Shown: piece by piece, positions 41,264-50,405 of the stretch
Layout: each line of letters starts with the position of its first letter
How positions within the stretch are numbered: the first letter of the stretch is position 1
Source: Paracoccaceae bacterium
Lineage (GTDB): Bacteria > Pseudomonadota > Alphaproteobacteria > Rhodobacterales > Rhodobacteraceae
Length of the DNA stretch: 64,000 nt
NCBI GenBank assembly: GCA_007694945.1
Contig: REER01000077.1
Span: 62,001 to 126,000, forward strand
Direction: 5' to 3'
Notes under the pieces: generated by a model
Database searches by the model: none
Seen by the model: the letters and a program-made list of their open reading frames with translations, nothing else
What the model was told of the DNA's origin: nothing
Translations under genes and position numbers: made by a program

Positions 41264-42670
41264 ATGAGTTCAGCAGACGTTCTCAAGATGATGAAAGACG
41301 AGGATATCGCTTATCTCGATATCCGCTTTGTGGACCCGCGCGGCCGCATGCTGCATGTCACGATCGTCGGTGATCTGGTCGATGAAGACTTCCTCGAGGA
41401 AGGCTTCATGTTCGACGGCTCATCGGTTCCGGGCTGGAAGGGCATCGAGGCGTCGGACATGAAACTCGTCTTCGATCTGGACTCGGTCTATATCGACCCG
41501 TTCTATGCCGAGAAGACCCTGGCCATTCACGCTTCCATCGTGGAGCCGGATACGGGCGAGCCCTACGAGCGCGACCCGCGCGGCACCGCCGAGAAGGCCG
41601 AGGCCTATCTGAAATCCACCGGCATTGGCGATGTGTCCTATTTCGGGCCGGAAGCCGAGTTCTTTGTCTTCGACAATGTCAAGTTCTCGGACAAGTTCAA
41701 CAAGGTCGGCTACGAGATCGACGCCGAAGAGGCCGCGTGGAACACCGACACGGATTACGAGCATGGCAATTCGGGCCATCGCCCCGGGATCAAGGGGCAT
41801 TACTTCGCGATGAACCCGATCGATGCCAATCAGGACATGCGCTCGGAAATGCTGACCACGATGAAAGACATCGGCATGAAGGTGGACAAGCACCATACCG
41901 AGGTGGCCTCCGCGCAGCATGAGCTTGGTCTGATCTTCAACTCGCTCACCAAGCAGGCCGACGAGCTGATGAAATACAAGTATGTCATCAAGAATGTGGC
42001 CGATGCCTATGGCAAGACCGCGACCTTCATGCCCAAGCCCGTCAAGGGCGACAACGGTACCGGCATGCATGTCAACATGTCCATCTGGAAAGACGGCAAG
42101 CCTCTCTTCGCAGGCGACAAATATGCCGACCTGAGCCAGGAAGCGCTGTGGTTCATCGGTGGCGTGCTGAAACATGCCAAGACACTGAACGCTTTCACCA
42201 ACCCCTCGACCAACAGCTACAAGCGCCTGATTCCGGGGTTTGAGGCACCCGTGCTGCGCGCTTATTCGGCACGCAACCGTTCGGGCTGCATTCGTATTCC
42301 GTGGACCGAGAGCCCGAAGGCCAAGCGTGTCGAAGCGCGTTTCCCTGACCCCTCGGCCAACCCCTATCTGGCCTTTGCTGCCCTGCTGATGGCTGGGATC
42401 GATGGGATCAAGAACAAGATTGATCCGGGCGCCGCGTCGGACAAGGACCTCTACGATTTGCCGCCCGAAGAGCTGGAAGGCATCCCGACGGTTTGTGCGT
42501 CCTTGCGTGAGGCATTGGAATCACTGGCGGCGGATCATGACTTCCTGCTGGCTGGCGATGTGTTCACGAAGGACCAGATCCAAGCTTATATGGATCTGAA
42601 ATGGGAAGAGGTTTACGCTTACGAGCACACCCCGCATCCGGTGGAATACACGATGTATTACAGCTGCTGA
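41264..42670 (+). CDS. glnA: Glutamine synthetase type I
   Basis: ATP-dependent amidation of glutamate. The 468-residue protein is the dodecameric type I-beta: MFDGSSVPGWKGIEASDM near residue 47-65, GPEAEFFVFDNV, HEVASAQHELG-like TEVASAQHELGLIFNSL, KPVKGDNGTGMHVNMSIWK, and the adenylylated Tyr in KDLYDLPPEE near residue 397. ATG 41264 follows AAGGGAAAAGAAC. It forms an operon with glnB and ends at a strong intrinsic terminator. Confidence 0.97.
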   Translation: MSSADVLKMMKDEDIAYLDIRFVDPRGRMLHVTIVGDLVDEDFLEEGFMFDGSSVPGWKGIEASDMKLVFDLDSVYIDPFYAEKTLAIHASIVEPDTGEPYERDPRGTAEKAEAYLKSTGIGDVSYFGPEAEFFVFDNVKFSDKFNKVGYEIDAEEAAWNTDTDYEHGNSGHRPGIKGHYFAMNPIDANQDMRSEMLTTMKDIGMKVDKHHTEVASAQHELGLIFNSLTKQADELMKYKYVIKNVADAYGKTATFMPKPVKGDNGTGMHVNMSIWKDGKPLFAGDKYADLSQEALWFIGGVLKHAKTLNAFTNPSTNSYKRLIPGFEAPVLRAYSARNRSGCIRIPWTESPKAKRVEARFPDPSANPYLAFAALLMAGIDGIKNKIDPGAASDKDLYDLPPEELEGIPTVCASLREALESLAADHDFLLAGDVFTKDQIQAYMDLKWEEVYAYEHTPHPVEYTMYYSC

Positions 42671-42690
42671 TTGACGCTGAAGAGTTAAGG

Positions 42691-42723
42691 AAAAGCCCCT
42701 GCCGCTGGCGGGGGCTTTTTTTG
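42691..42723 (+). terminator. Intrinsic terminator after glnA
   Basis: AAAAGCCCCTGCC-GCT-GGCGGGGGCTTTTTTT: long G/C stem, flanking A-run and a run of seven T, 20 bp past the stop codon. Confidence 0.9.
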
Positions 42724-42809
42724 TTGAGGGGGACGGGGGGCTGCCGCCCCCCGGCTGGCCTGCGGCCAGAACCCCCATCTTCAGGGGGAGCACACTCCCC
42801 TGAAAACCC

Positions 42810-42838
42810 CCGTGAGTATTTCACGGCAAGATGAAGGA
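42810..42838 (-). repeat. Stop-codon-linked intergenic element, copy F
   Basis: On the minus strand TCCTTCATCTTGCCGTGAAA and then TACTCACGG follow the pheS TGA directly, in the pheS orientation. CCGTGA and TCACGG form a 6-bp stem around AATAC. G/C hairpins (TTCAGGGG...CCCCTGAA and GGGGGGC...GCCCCCC) continue to 42724. Confidence 0.75.
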
Positions 42839-43921
42839 TCAGCGGCTGAGGCCAGCGGGCAGTGAGGGCTGGTCGAGCGCGGCGAAGCCGTAATGGCGTA
42901 GCCAGCGCAGGTCGCTCTCGAAAAACGCGCGCAGGTCGGGGATGCCGTATTTCAGCATTGCGATGCGGTCGATGCCCATGCCGAAGGCAAAGCCCTGCCA
43001 CGCGTCCGGGTCGATCCCGCCCGAGCGCAGCACATGCGGGTGCACCATGCCGGATCCGAGGATTTCCATCCAGTCATTGCCTTCGCCGATCTTGAGTTGG
43101 CCGCCTGCCCATGAACAACGAATATCGACTTCGGCGGAGGGTTCGGTGAAGGGGAAATGTGACGCACGGAAGCGCAGTTCCACCTCATCGACCTCGAAGA
43201 AGGCGCGGCAGAATTCCTCGAGCGTCCATTTCAATTGCGCCATGGTAATGCCGCGGTCGATGGCGAGCCCTTCAACCTGGTGAAACATCGGCGTGTGGGT
43301 CTGGTCCATGTCCATGCGGTAGACGCGGCCCGGGGCGATGACGCGGATGGGCGCGCCCTGCACCTGCATGGCGCGGATCTGCACCGGCGAGGTATGCGTG
43401 CGCAGCACGTGCGGCGGGCGGTTGTCGCCCTCGGCACGGTGCATGAAGAAGGTATCGTGCTCCTGCCGGGCGGGGTGTTCGGGCGCGATGTTGAGCGCGT
43501 CGAAATTATACCAGTCGGACTCGACCTGCGGGCCTTCGGCGACGGAAAAGCCCATATCGGCGAAGATCGCGGTCAACTCGTCCATCACCTGGCTGATCGG
43601 GTGGATCGTGCCCATCGGGCGGCGGCGGGCAGGCAGTGTGACATCAAGCCATTCGGTCTGGAGACGCGCATCAAGCGCTGCATCATCCAGCGCCGCGCGG
43701 CGGGCTTTGAGTGCCGAGTCGATCTCGGATTTCAACCCGTTGAGCGCGGGCCCCGCGCTCTGGCGTTCCTCGGGACTCATCCGGCCGAGACTACGCATCA
43801 AAAGACTGACCTCGCCCTTCTTGCCAAGCGCGGCCAGACGCACGGACTCGAGTGCCTCGGCATCGGGGGCCTGAGCGATCTGCTCGAGAAACTTGCCGCG
43901 CAGCTCTGCGATTGCGTCCAT
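42839..43921 (-). CDS. pheS: Phenylalanyl-tRNA synthetase alpha subunit
   Basis: Catalytic subunit that charges tRNA-Phe. The 360-residue protein has an N-terminal coiled coil (residues 1-90), then the class II core: motif 1 region [31 protein letters not shown], motif 2 [13 protein letters not shown] and [19 protein letters not shown], and motif 3 [18 protein letters not shown] near the C-terminus. The beta-subunit gene pheT is not next to it: downstream are the stop-linked element and glnA's terminator. mgtE lies upstream on the same strand, 63 bp away. Confidence 0.96.
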   Translation of the reverse strand: MDAIAELRGKFLEQIAQAPDAEALESVRLAALGKKGEVSLLMRSLGRMSPEERQSAGPALNGLKSEIDSALKARRAALDDAALDARLQTEWLDVTLPARRRPMGTIHPISQVMDELTAIFADMGFSVAEGPQVESDWYNFDALNIAPEHPARQEHDTFFMHRAEGDNRPPHVLRTHTSPVQIRAMQVQGAPIRVIAPGRVYRMDMDQTHTPMFHQVEGLAIDRGITMAQLKWTLEEFCRAFFEVDEVELRFRASHFPFTEPSAEVDIRCSWAGGQLKIGEGNDWMEILGSGMVHPHVLRSGGIDPDAWQGFAFGMGIDRIAMLKYGIPDLRAFFESDLRWLRHYGFAALDQPSLPAGLSR

Positions 43922-43984
43922 GATCGTTGCCTTTCGCTGTCTGGCGCGGAGGTAGCCAATCGCCCTGCCGATTGCAAGCCGTGC

Positions 43985-45388
43985 TCAGAGGCCCAGAAGC
44001 TGCGCCGCTATGCTGAAATAGATCAGCACGCCCAGCACATCGGCGATCGAGGTGACAAGCGGACCAGAGGCGGCCGCCGGGTCGCGGTCGAATTTGGCGA
44101 AGATGAAAGGCAGGCACATGCCGATCAACGCCCCCATCAACACGATCGACATCATGGCCAGCGCGACCACCAGCGCGATTTCAGGTCCGCCGCGCCAGAC
44201 CCCGATGGTCGAGACCGCCACGGCCATCGTCGCCCCAAGCGTCAGCGCCACCACCACCTCGCGCGACAGAAGCCGCCCGAAATCCGCAGGGCGTACATCG
44301 CCCGTGGCGAGTGCACGCACCATCAGCGTGGCCGATTGCGTGCCGGCATTGCCGCCCGACGCGATCAGCAGGGGCAGAAAGAACAGTAGCGCCAGATGCG
44401 CAGCGATCGTGTCCTCGAAGTAGGCGATACCCGCTCCCGAGAAGATATTGCCGAAGACCAGGAGAACCAGCCAGAAGATGCGCGCCTTGTAGAGCGTGGC
44501 GATGGTCGCCTCGGCCAGCGACATTTCGATGGGTTGAACGATTGCGCCCTTGTAGAAGTCTTCGGTGACTTCTTCCTCGGTCACGTCCATGGCGTCATCG
44601 GCGGTCACGATGCCGACGAGGCGGTCATTGTTGTCGAGCACCGGCAGCGCGAGCAGGTCATAGCGCGCGATCAATTTCGCGGCCGCTTCCTGTTCGTCAT
44701 CGGCGCGGATCCACACGGGCTCGGTATCCATCACCTCGAAGACGCGCTGGCTCGGGCGGGCGACCAGCAGATCGCGCAGGCTGACCACGCCGATCAGCTT
44801 GCGGTCATCGTCGATGATATAGGCGTAATAGATCGTTTCGGCATCGATCGCTTGCGCGCGCAACGCCTCGATGGCCTTGGTCGAGGTCAGGTCAGGGGCG
44901 AGGGTGGCGTAATCCGAGGTCATGACCGAGCCGACGGTCCACTCCTCATAGGCGGCAAGGCGGCGCAGGTCTTCGCGTTCGGCCTTGGCGAAGGCTGGCA
45001 GGATGGCCTCTTGTGCCTCTTCGTTGAGTTGCTTGTAGAGGTCGGCGCGTTCGTCATGGCTCATGGCCGTCATCAGCGCGACCAATTCGCGCCGGGGGAT
45101 GCAGTGCGCAATCGCGATCTGCGAGCTTGGTCGCAGATAGCCGAGCAATTCGGCCTGGTCATGCAGTGTCAGCAGGCGCATTACCTGCAGATCGACATCT
45201 TCGGGCAGTGCCTCGATCAGCGCTGCGACATCGGCCAGTTCCTGAGCGGAGACGAACTCGCGGACTTCGTCGTCGCGCTTCTCATCCATCAGGCGCTGGA
45301 TTTCGACAGCGATGAAGGCGGCGTCGAAATCCGTGTCATTCGAGTCGCGGTCGAAGCGGATGTCGCTGAGCGGTGCCTGAACTGTCAT
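43985..45388 (-). CDS. mgtE: MgtE-type magnesium transporter
   Basis: Mg2+ channel gated by cytosolic Mg2+. In the 467-residue protein, residues 40-140 form the helical N domain (LIEALPEDVDLQVMRLL), 145-265 two CBS domains (GSVMTSDYATLAP, YAYIIDDDRKLIGVVSLRDLL, LPVLDNNDRLVGIVTADDAMDVT), then the connecting helix and five membrane segments with the selectivity block GGNAGTQSATLMVRALATGD near 350. ATG 45388 has GGGGAG six nt upstream; GTG 45394 is the alternative. The ribosome site is partly buried in a leader hairpin. Confidence 0.94.
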   Translation of the reverse strand: MTVQAPLSDIRFDRDSNDTDFDAAFIAVEIQRLMDEKRDDEVREFVSAQELADVAALIEALPEDVDLQVMRLLTLHDQAELLGYLRPSSQIAIAHCIPRRELVALMTAMSHDERADLYKQLNEEAQEAILPAFAKAEREDLRRLAAYEEWTVGSVMTSDYATLAPDLTSTKAIEALRAQAIDAETIYYAYIIDDDRKLIGVVSLRDLLVARPSQRVFEVMDTEPVWIRADDEQEAAAKLIARYDLLALPVLDNNDRLVGIVTADDAMDVTEEEVTEDFYKGAIVQPIEMSLAEATIATLYKARIFWLVLLVFGNIFSGAGIAYFEDTIAAHLALLFFLPLLIASGGNAGTQSATLMVRALATGDVRPADFGRLLSREVVVALTLGATMAVAVSTIGVWRGGPEIALVVALAMMSIVLMGALIGMCLPFIFAKFDRDPAAASGPLVTSIADVLGVLIYFSIAAQLLGL

Positions 45389-45393
45389 GTTCA

Positions 45394-45591
45394 CTCCCCT
45401 GATACGCGGGCGGCATCAGGGGCGGGCAGGGTTAACCCCTGCGAACGGCCCGCGATGCGCGCGGCGTCTGTCTGTGTTTCGGGCGCCAAGTCTGCGCCCA
45501 CCTGGAACTGCCGTCCATCTTGATCCCGTCAGGTGGCACTGATTTAAAAACCACTTATGAGGGTGATAGGCTTGCCCCTTGGTATTGTCAA
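45394..45591 (-). promoter_or_regulatory. mgtE promoter and structured 5' leader
   Basis: On the minus strand TTGACA (45591-45586), 17 bp and TATCAC (45568-45563) form a plausible promoter, giving a leader of about 165 nt. The leader holds CCACCTG...CAGGTGG, GCAGGG-GTTAA-CCCTGC, and CCCCTGAT...ATCAGGGG (45422-45415 with 45403-45396), whose 3' arm supplies the GGGG of the mgtE Shine-Dalgarno sequence. A Mg2+-dependent opening is conceivable but unproven. I do not recognise a known Mg2+ riboswitch class. Confidence 0.5.
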
Positions 45592-45849
45592 TTTCTGCAA
45601 AGACCTGTCGGGTATGCGCGAGGGTCGCGTGAGGTTATTGGTTCTGTCCGAACCTGTTGCCGCACAAGATTGTAGCGGCGCGGCATAGCCTTCGGTTAAC
45701 CCAGTGCGCAGAGGCCGGGGGACGGAGGGTGGTCTGCCTCTGTTCTCCAGTCGCGATGGCGGGGTAAATAGCTTCGTTTCAGCGGGTTGCGGAAAACAGG
45801 GCTGCATGTCACCGCGTGGGCTGGCGGTGACTGCGGGACACCATGCGGC
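45592..45849. other. Gap with no supported gene
   Basis: Between the mgtE promoter and the end of the GGDEF gene I see only short frames without family features. Together with the mgtE leader the gene-free stretch is about 460 bp. No terminator with T-tract is evident. Confidence 0.5.
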
Positions 45850-47340
45850 TTACGCGGTCGCGCTGCGCGCGGTTGGTGGACTGTCAGCATTCACGACACA
45901 ATTGCGCCCTTCGGCCTTGGCACGGTAAAGCGCACGGTCCGAGGCTTTCAGAACCGCCTCGAGTTGTGTGCCGTCGCGCCCGAGCACTGCCAGCCCCGCC
46001 GAGATCGTGACTTGCGGCAAGGCGCGACCGCCCGAACTCAGTATCATCGCGGCGATTGCCTCGCGCAGATTTTCCGCGCGCTCCAGACAGGCCGTTTCGT
46101 CATGGCCGAGGCAGAGCAGGACGAATTCCTCGCCCCCGATCCGACAGGGGTGTACGCTGTCATCGGCGGTGGCCGTCAGGACCCGCCCGACCTCGCGCAG
46201 GACGTGATCGCCAGCCTCATGGCCGAACTGGTCATTGAACGCCTTGAAATGGTCCACATCGAGCGAGATCAGTGCCAGCGGGCGATCCTCATGGGCGGCG
46301 ATGCTGAATTCGCGTGTCGCGCGCTCGATGAACCAGCGGCGGTTCCACAGCCCGGTGAGCGGGTCACGAACTGATCGGTCATGCAATTCCTGCCGCAAGC
46401 GGACATTGGCAATCGCGAGGCTTATCTGTTCGCCACAGATCAGCGAGATATCCCAGCGGTTGCGCAGCACTTCGTCGCGCATGTGCCGCATGATGCCACC
46501 TTCCTCGAACCCTTCGAACACAACATGCATCAAGCCGATGGTTTCACCATGTGCGATGATCGGCAGGCAGAAATAGGGGGCGCCTTTGCTGCGCACATGA
46601 TCGCAGGTGAACTGAATCGGTTTCATGCCAAAGGCATAGGCTCGCCCCCGGCGCAGCGCCCAGCAATCGTCAGGGAGGATATGGGGCGCAAAATCGGGCA
46701 TGGTGCCCCAGCTTGCCGCCAGTTTGAGGCTCGTGCGGTTGTCGTCATAGATGTACAGCGCACCCTCGGCCTCGGGGATAAGTGTGTGCATGGCGCGCTG
46801 GATCACCATCAGCAATTCATCGATGGATTTCGCCGAATAGAGCCATTCGCTGGTCAGCGCGAGCAACTGGCGCTCGGACTGGCGCAACTGCTCGGAATGG
46901 CGCATCTCTTCATTCTGCTCTTCCAGCGCCTTACGCTCGGTGATGTCGCGCATAGTCGAGATGAACTGCGTGTGCCGCCCGTTGGCATCATAGACGGGCA
47001 TGACTTTCAGATCGACCCAGAAGGGCTCGCCCGACTTGGTGTAACACAGGATATCGGCGCGAATCTCGCGCCGTTGCGCGCAGGCCTGGCGGATCTTGCG
47101 CATCGTCTCCAAGTCGGTGTCCTGCCCCTGAAGGACAGTCCCGGGTTCCTTGCCCAGAACATCCGCCAGAGCGTAGCCCGTCTGGGCGATGAAGGCCGGG
47201 TTCACCCAGAGCGCGCACCGCTCGGGGTCGGCAATCACCACTCCATCCGAAGAGTGGCGCATGACCAGATCGGCGTAAAAGCTCTCGGTATCCGGTATCG
47301 GCTCTGGCACGATTTGCGGCACGGTCTGACTGGCGCTCAT
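45850..47340 (-). CDS. Diguanylate cyclase with PAS and GAF domains
   Basis: The 496-residue cytosolic protein makes c-di-GMP. Residues 20-135 are a PAS domain (SSDGVVIADPERCALWVNPAF, GKEPGTVLQGQDTD) plus PAC (FWVDLKVMPVYDANGR), followed by a short coiled coil. Residues 165-320 are a GAF domain (IPEAEGALYIYDD, LPIIAHGETIGLMHVVF). Residues 330-490 are a GGDEF domain with active site IGGEEFVLL near 402 and RDPLTGLWNRRWF. No RxxD inhibitory site is obvious. The PAS motif is LOV-like but the flavin-bonding Cys is missing, so blue-light sensing is not expected. Confidence 0.93.
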   Translation of the reverse strand: MSASQTVPQIVPEPIPDTESFYADLVMRHSSDGVVIADPERCALWVNPAFIAQTGYALADVLGKEPGTVLQGQDTDLETMRKIRQACAQRREIRADILCYTKSGEPFWVDLKVMPVYDANGRHTQFISTMRDITERKALEEQNEEMRHSEQLRQSERQLLALTSEWLYSAKSIDELLMVIQRAMHTLIPEAEGALYIYDDNRTSLKLAASWGTMPDFAPHILPDDCWALRRGRAYAFGMKPIQFTCDHVRSKGAPYFCLPIIAHGETIGLMHVVFEGFEEGGIMRHMRDEVLRNRWDISLICGEQISLAIANVRLRQELHDRSVRDPLTGLWNRRWFIERATREFSIAAHEDRPLALISLDVDHFKAFNDQFGHEAGDHVLREVGRVLTATADDSVHPCRIGGEEFVLLCLGHDETACLERAENLREAIAAMILSSGGRALPQVTISAGLAVLGRDGTQLEAVLKASDRALYRAKAEGRNCVVNADSPPTARSATA

Positions 47341-47528
47341 GGCATGTCCTTGTCGCTCTGCAGGCAGATTAGGCCAGAGAGCTTAACAATTTCTTTCGCC
47401 CGGGCCTTTGCGGGGCGCCCATGCGCAGCGCGTGACACTCCCGCGCAAAGGCGATAGGTTGCCGCCAGAATCTGCAATGAGGCAAAGACCTCCATTGCAA
47501 GGGACATCTCACCAGGAAAGGAGAGACC

Positions 47529-49007
47529 ATGCTCGATACGACAACCGATCTGAAATCCATGCTCAGCGACCCGTCACTGCTGGAAACCCGCGCATTTGTG
47601 GCCGGGGAATGGGTCGATGCCGATGACGGCGCCACTTTTGATGTGCGCAACCCCGCGCGCGGCGATGTCATTGCCAAGGTCGCCGATCTGGGCCGCGCCG
47701 AGACCTCGCGCGCCATTGCCGCTGCAGAAGAGGCGCGCCATGCCTGGGCCGCGCGCACGGGCAAGGAGCGTGCGGGCGTGCTGCGCAAATGGTATGATCT
47801 GATGATCGAGAATACCGAGGATCTCGCGCTGATCCTGACGGCCGAAATGGGCAAGCCGCTGGCCGAGGCGCGGGGCGAGGTCGCTTATGGCGCTGGCTTC
47901 ATCGAGTGGTTCGGCGAAGAGGCCAAGCGCGTCTATGGCGAGACCATCCCCGGCCACCAGCCCGACAAGCGCATCACAGTGCTGCGCCAGCCGATTGGCG
48001 TGGCGGCTTCGATCACGCCCTGGAATTTCCCTAATGCGATGATCGCGCGCAAGGTCGGTCCCGCGCTGGCCGTGGGCTGTGGCTTTGTGGCGCGCCCTGC
48101 GGCAGAAACCCCCCTTTCGGCGCTGGCCATGGCGGTGCTGGCCGAGCGGGCGGGTGTGCCCAAGGGCGTGCTGTCGATGATTACGTCCTCGCGGTCCTCG
48201 GATATCGGCAAGGAATTCTGCGAAAACCCGGTGGTGCGCAAGCTGACCTTTACCGGCAGCACGGAAGTTGGGCGCATCCTCCTGCGCCAGGCCGCAGATC
48301 AGGTGATGAAATGCTCGATGGAGCTGGGCGGGAATGCACCTTTCATCGTCTTTGATGATGCCGATCTCGACAAGGCGGTCGAGGGTGCGATGATGTCCAA
48401 ATTCCGCAACAACGGCCAGACCTGCGTCTGCGCGAACCGCATCTATGTACAGGCAGGCGTCTATGACGCCTTTGCCGAGAAGCTGGGCAGGGCCGTTGCG
48501 GCGCTCAAAGTGGGCGACGGGCTTGCGGACGGGGTGCAGGCCGGGCCGCTGATCAATTCCGAGGCCGTGGACAAGGTCGAAGAGCATATCCGCGATGTTC
48601 TGGACCATGGCGGGCAGGTCGTCACTGGTGGCCAGCGTCACGAGCTGGGCGGCACCTTCTTCGAGCCCACTGTCGTGACAGGGGTCACGCAATCGATGAA
48701 GGTCGCGCAGGAAGAGACCTTCGGCCCGCTGGCACCGCTCTTCCGCTTCGAGAGCGAGGACGAGGTCATCGCGATGGCCAATGACACGATCTTCGGGCTG
48801 GCCTGTTATTTCTATGCCCGCGATGTGGGTCGGATCACGCGCGTGCAGGAAGCGCTTGATTACGGCATTGTCGGCGTGAATACCGGCATCATCTCGACCG
48901 AGGTCGCGCCCTTTGGAGGCGTCAAGCAATCGGGCCTTGGGCGTGAAGGGTCGCGCCACGGGATCGAGGATTATCTCGAGATGAAATATGTCTGTCTGAG
49001 TATCTGA
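47529..49007 (+). CDS. gabD: NAD(P)+-dependent succinate-semialdehyde dehydrogenase type
   Basis: Oxidises an aldehyde such as succinate semialdehyde to the acid, typically in GABA breakdown. The 492-residue protein shows the ALDH fold: [20 protein letters not shown] near 158, [11 protein letters not shown] near 240, the general-base Glu in [12 protein letters not shown] (about 262) and the catalytic Cys in [16 protein letters not shown] (about 296; the following second Cys is typical of GabD). It has its own promoter region of 188 bp and stands alone. Succinate or glutarate semialdehyde are both possible substrates. Confidence 0.9.
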   Translation: MLDTTTDLKSMLSDPSLLETRAFVAGEWVDADDGATFDVRNPARGDVIAKVADLGRAETSRAIAAAEEARHAWAARTGKERAGVLRKWYDLMIENTEDLALILTAEMGKPLAEARGEVAYGAGFIEWFGEEAKRVYGETIPGHQPDKRITVLRQPIGVAASITPWNFPNAMIARKVGPALAVGCGFVARPAAETPLSALAMAVLAERAGVPKGVLSMITSSRSSDIGKEFCENPVVRKLTFTGSTEVGRILLRQAADQVMKCSMELGGNAPFIVFDDADLDKAVEGAMMSKFRNNGQTCVCANRIYVQAGVYDAFAEKLGRAVAALKVGDGLADGVQAGPLINSEAVDKVEEHIRDVLDHGGQVVTGGQRHELGGTFFEPTVVTGVTQSMKVAQEETFGPLAPLFRFESEDEVIAMANDTIFGLACYFYARDVGRITRVQEALDYGIVGVNTGIISTEVAPFGGVKQSGLGREGSRHGIEDYLEMKYVCLSI

Positions 49008-49021
49008 CCGGCAGGGTCGGG

Positions 49022-49039
49022 CACTGCGCATGCGCAGTG
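49022..49039. terminator. CACTGCGCATGCGCAGTG palindrome after gabD
   Basis: A perfect 18-bp palindrome beginning 14 bp after the gabD stop codon, flanked by GGG and CC that extend the stem. No T-run. Probably ends or protects the gabD message. Confidence 0.5.
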
Positions 49040-49183
49040 TCCGGCCACCTTCACGGCAGAGGGGTGCTTGTCGCAAGCGCAGGGTTTGCGCTTGTGGAGA
49101 TTCCTGTAGGCCTCGCCGGAAAAGATTTATCTAACATTGATTTTTTTGTTGCCGGGCATCCCGGCCAGCCCTACTTTTTCAAA

Positions 49184-49257
49184 GCAGGCAGGAAAAGGCC
49201 GTTAGCCGGAAGACTTACTCCTCGTTCCCTCCTTTCGGTGGACCCTTTCCTGCCTGC
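49184..49257 (+). other. Structured intergenic segment, possible small RNA
   Basis: In the 330-bp gap between gabD and the NDUFS4-like gene, GCAGGCAGGAAA (from 49184) pairs exactly with TTTCCTGCCTGC (to 49257), closing a 74-nt domain whose interior carries the pyrimidine-rich CTCCTCGTTCCCTCC. A T-run (GTTTTTTCGG) follows near 49300 and an AT-rich stretch that could hold a promoter precedes it at about 49120-49150. This looks like a small RNA or a leader of the next gene; there is no proof of either. Confidence 0.35.
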
Positions 49258-49337
49258 ACCCGCAACTGATGCGTCCCATCGCTTGCATATGGCCCCGTTT
49301 TTTCGGATAAGACAGCAGAGTAAGGAGAGGTCACGCC

Positions 49338-49649
49338 ATGCGCGCCCGGATTTATCGCCCGTCCCGTAACGCAATGCAGTCCGGCAATGCCAAGACCCAT
49401 CACTGGGTGCTTGAATTCTCCCCCGAACAGGCGCGGCGGATCGATCCGCTGATGGGCTGGACGTCTTCTGGCGACATGAAATCGCAGGTGCAACTGCGGT
49501 TTGAGGACCGAGCTGCGGCAGAAGCCTACGCCGAGGCACATGGCATCGACGCTATTGTGATCGAGCCCAAGAGCCGCCGTCCCAACCTCCGCCCGGGTGG
49601 CTATGGTGACAATTTCGCGACCAACCGGCGGCAGGTCTGGACGCATTGA
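49338..49649 (+). CDS. NDUFS4-family complex I accessory subunit
   Basis: The 103-residue protein is the bacterial counterpart of the mitochondrial NADH dehydrogenase accessory subunit NDUFS4 (ETC complex I conserved region). Visible family blocks are [24 protein letters not shown] at the N-terminus, [12 protein letters not shown] near residue 37-48, the helix [10 protein letters not shown] and C-terminal basic [12 protein letters not shown]. It is thought to stabilise the peripheral arm of complex I. It is separate from any nuo cluster here. AAGGAGAGGTCACGCC precedes the ATG. Confidence 0.9.
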   Translation: MRARIYRPSRNAMQSGNAKTHHWVLEFSPEQARRIDPLMGWTSSGDMKSQVQLRFEDRAAAEAYAEAHGIDAIVIEPKSRRPNLRPGGYGDNFATNRRQVWTH

Positions 49650-49715
49650 GTCGGCGTCCGGACCCGGGACAGGCGCTGTCCAGGCGGTGCGTCACTTCTG
49701 CATTGCGACGGTGGG

Positions 49716-49749
49716 AAAAAAGGGCCCTGAAGCCAGCACAGAGCCCTCA
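49716..49749 (-). terminator. Probable terminator after the 91-residue protein gene
   Basis: On the minus strand AGGGC...GCCCT followed by six T, just past the stop codon at 49756. The stem is short and an alternative pairing (CCTGA/TCAGG) competes. Confidence 0.45.
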
Positions 49750-49755
49750 GGATGG

Positions 49756-50031
49756 TCAATTGTTCCCGCGCAGCGCCTCCGGGTGCTCGGCCAGAAAAGT
49801 CTTTAACGCCTTGTAGAGTGCGCGCGCGTTCGTCAGATCATCGTGGTGCAGGGCATCGGCGATGTCCTCGCAGATCATCTGCTGCACTTTCTGCGGTCCG
49901 TGATGGATGTGCATCAGATATTCGCCCAGTTCTGCTGCTGAGACGGCGTCCAGATGCTCGTGAACTGCAATGGCCTCAATTTGTTCGCGGCTCAGGCATG
50001 TCATGTCCAGGATGTCGTTTTCATTGATCAT
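49756..50031 (-). CDS. Small helical protein of unknown function
   Basis: This 91-residue acidic protein is predicted to be almost all helix (LSREQIEAIAVHEHLDAVSA, LGEYLMHIHHGPQKVQQMI, NARALYKALKTFLAEHPE). The His-rich patch EHLDAV...MHIHHG could bind metal but shows no classic motif. GAGGAGGATTGAACC precedes the ATG, a strong ribosome site, which together with codon use supports a real gene. It stands alone with a terminator behind it. I do not recognise the family. Confidence 0.75.
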   Translation of the reverse strand: MINENDILDMTCLSREQIEAIAVHEHLDAVSAAELGEYLMHIHHGPQKVQQMICEDIADALHHDDLTNARALYKALKTFLAEHPEALRGNN

Positions 50032-50405
50032 GGTTCAATCCTCCTCCAACCGCAGAGAATACCACGCAAAGCCGATTTAGCACATTGCTTTGAGTCAACC
50101 GACGTACGACGCCGCCTGAATGCTGATCTGGTCTCCGGATATCGCTTTCCTCCAACTGATCGCGGGCAAGCAGGATGCGCATCTGATGGAGGTCACTGCC
50201 GTCAAACTCGCTTAGAACGGTGCCGCGCGGGCCATCGGCTGGTATCTTGATGCCGAGGACGGGCCTGTGCTGCTGCTCCATCCCGATCAGGAGAAATGCG
50301 TGATGCCATCGCCCGGAGTAATCCGACCCAGGCCTCGGTTGGGGATTGTGCGCCGCCTCGCGTAGCAGGCGGCGCGTTGAAGTTGGCCAATCAAGGGCGC
50401 GGCGC
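50032..50405. other. 374-bp gap; possible decayed frame and a strong hairpin
   Basis: A plus-strand frame from ATG 50120 reads MLIWSPDIAFLQLIAGKQDA, meets TAG at 50213, and continues in phase (RAIGWYLDAEDGPVLLLHPD) to TAG at 50362; this could be a broken gene but I cannot name it. A 9-bp hairpin GCGCCGCCT...AGGCGGCGC lies at 50350-50375, about 30 bp past the LOG gene's stop, and may be its terminator. Confidence 0.35.

Noticed and set aside
45850..47340. Blue-light (LOV) sensor domain in the GGDEF protein
   Set aside because: The photoactive Cys is missing from the LOV-like loop, so I call it a PAS domain only.
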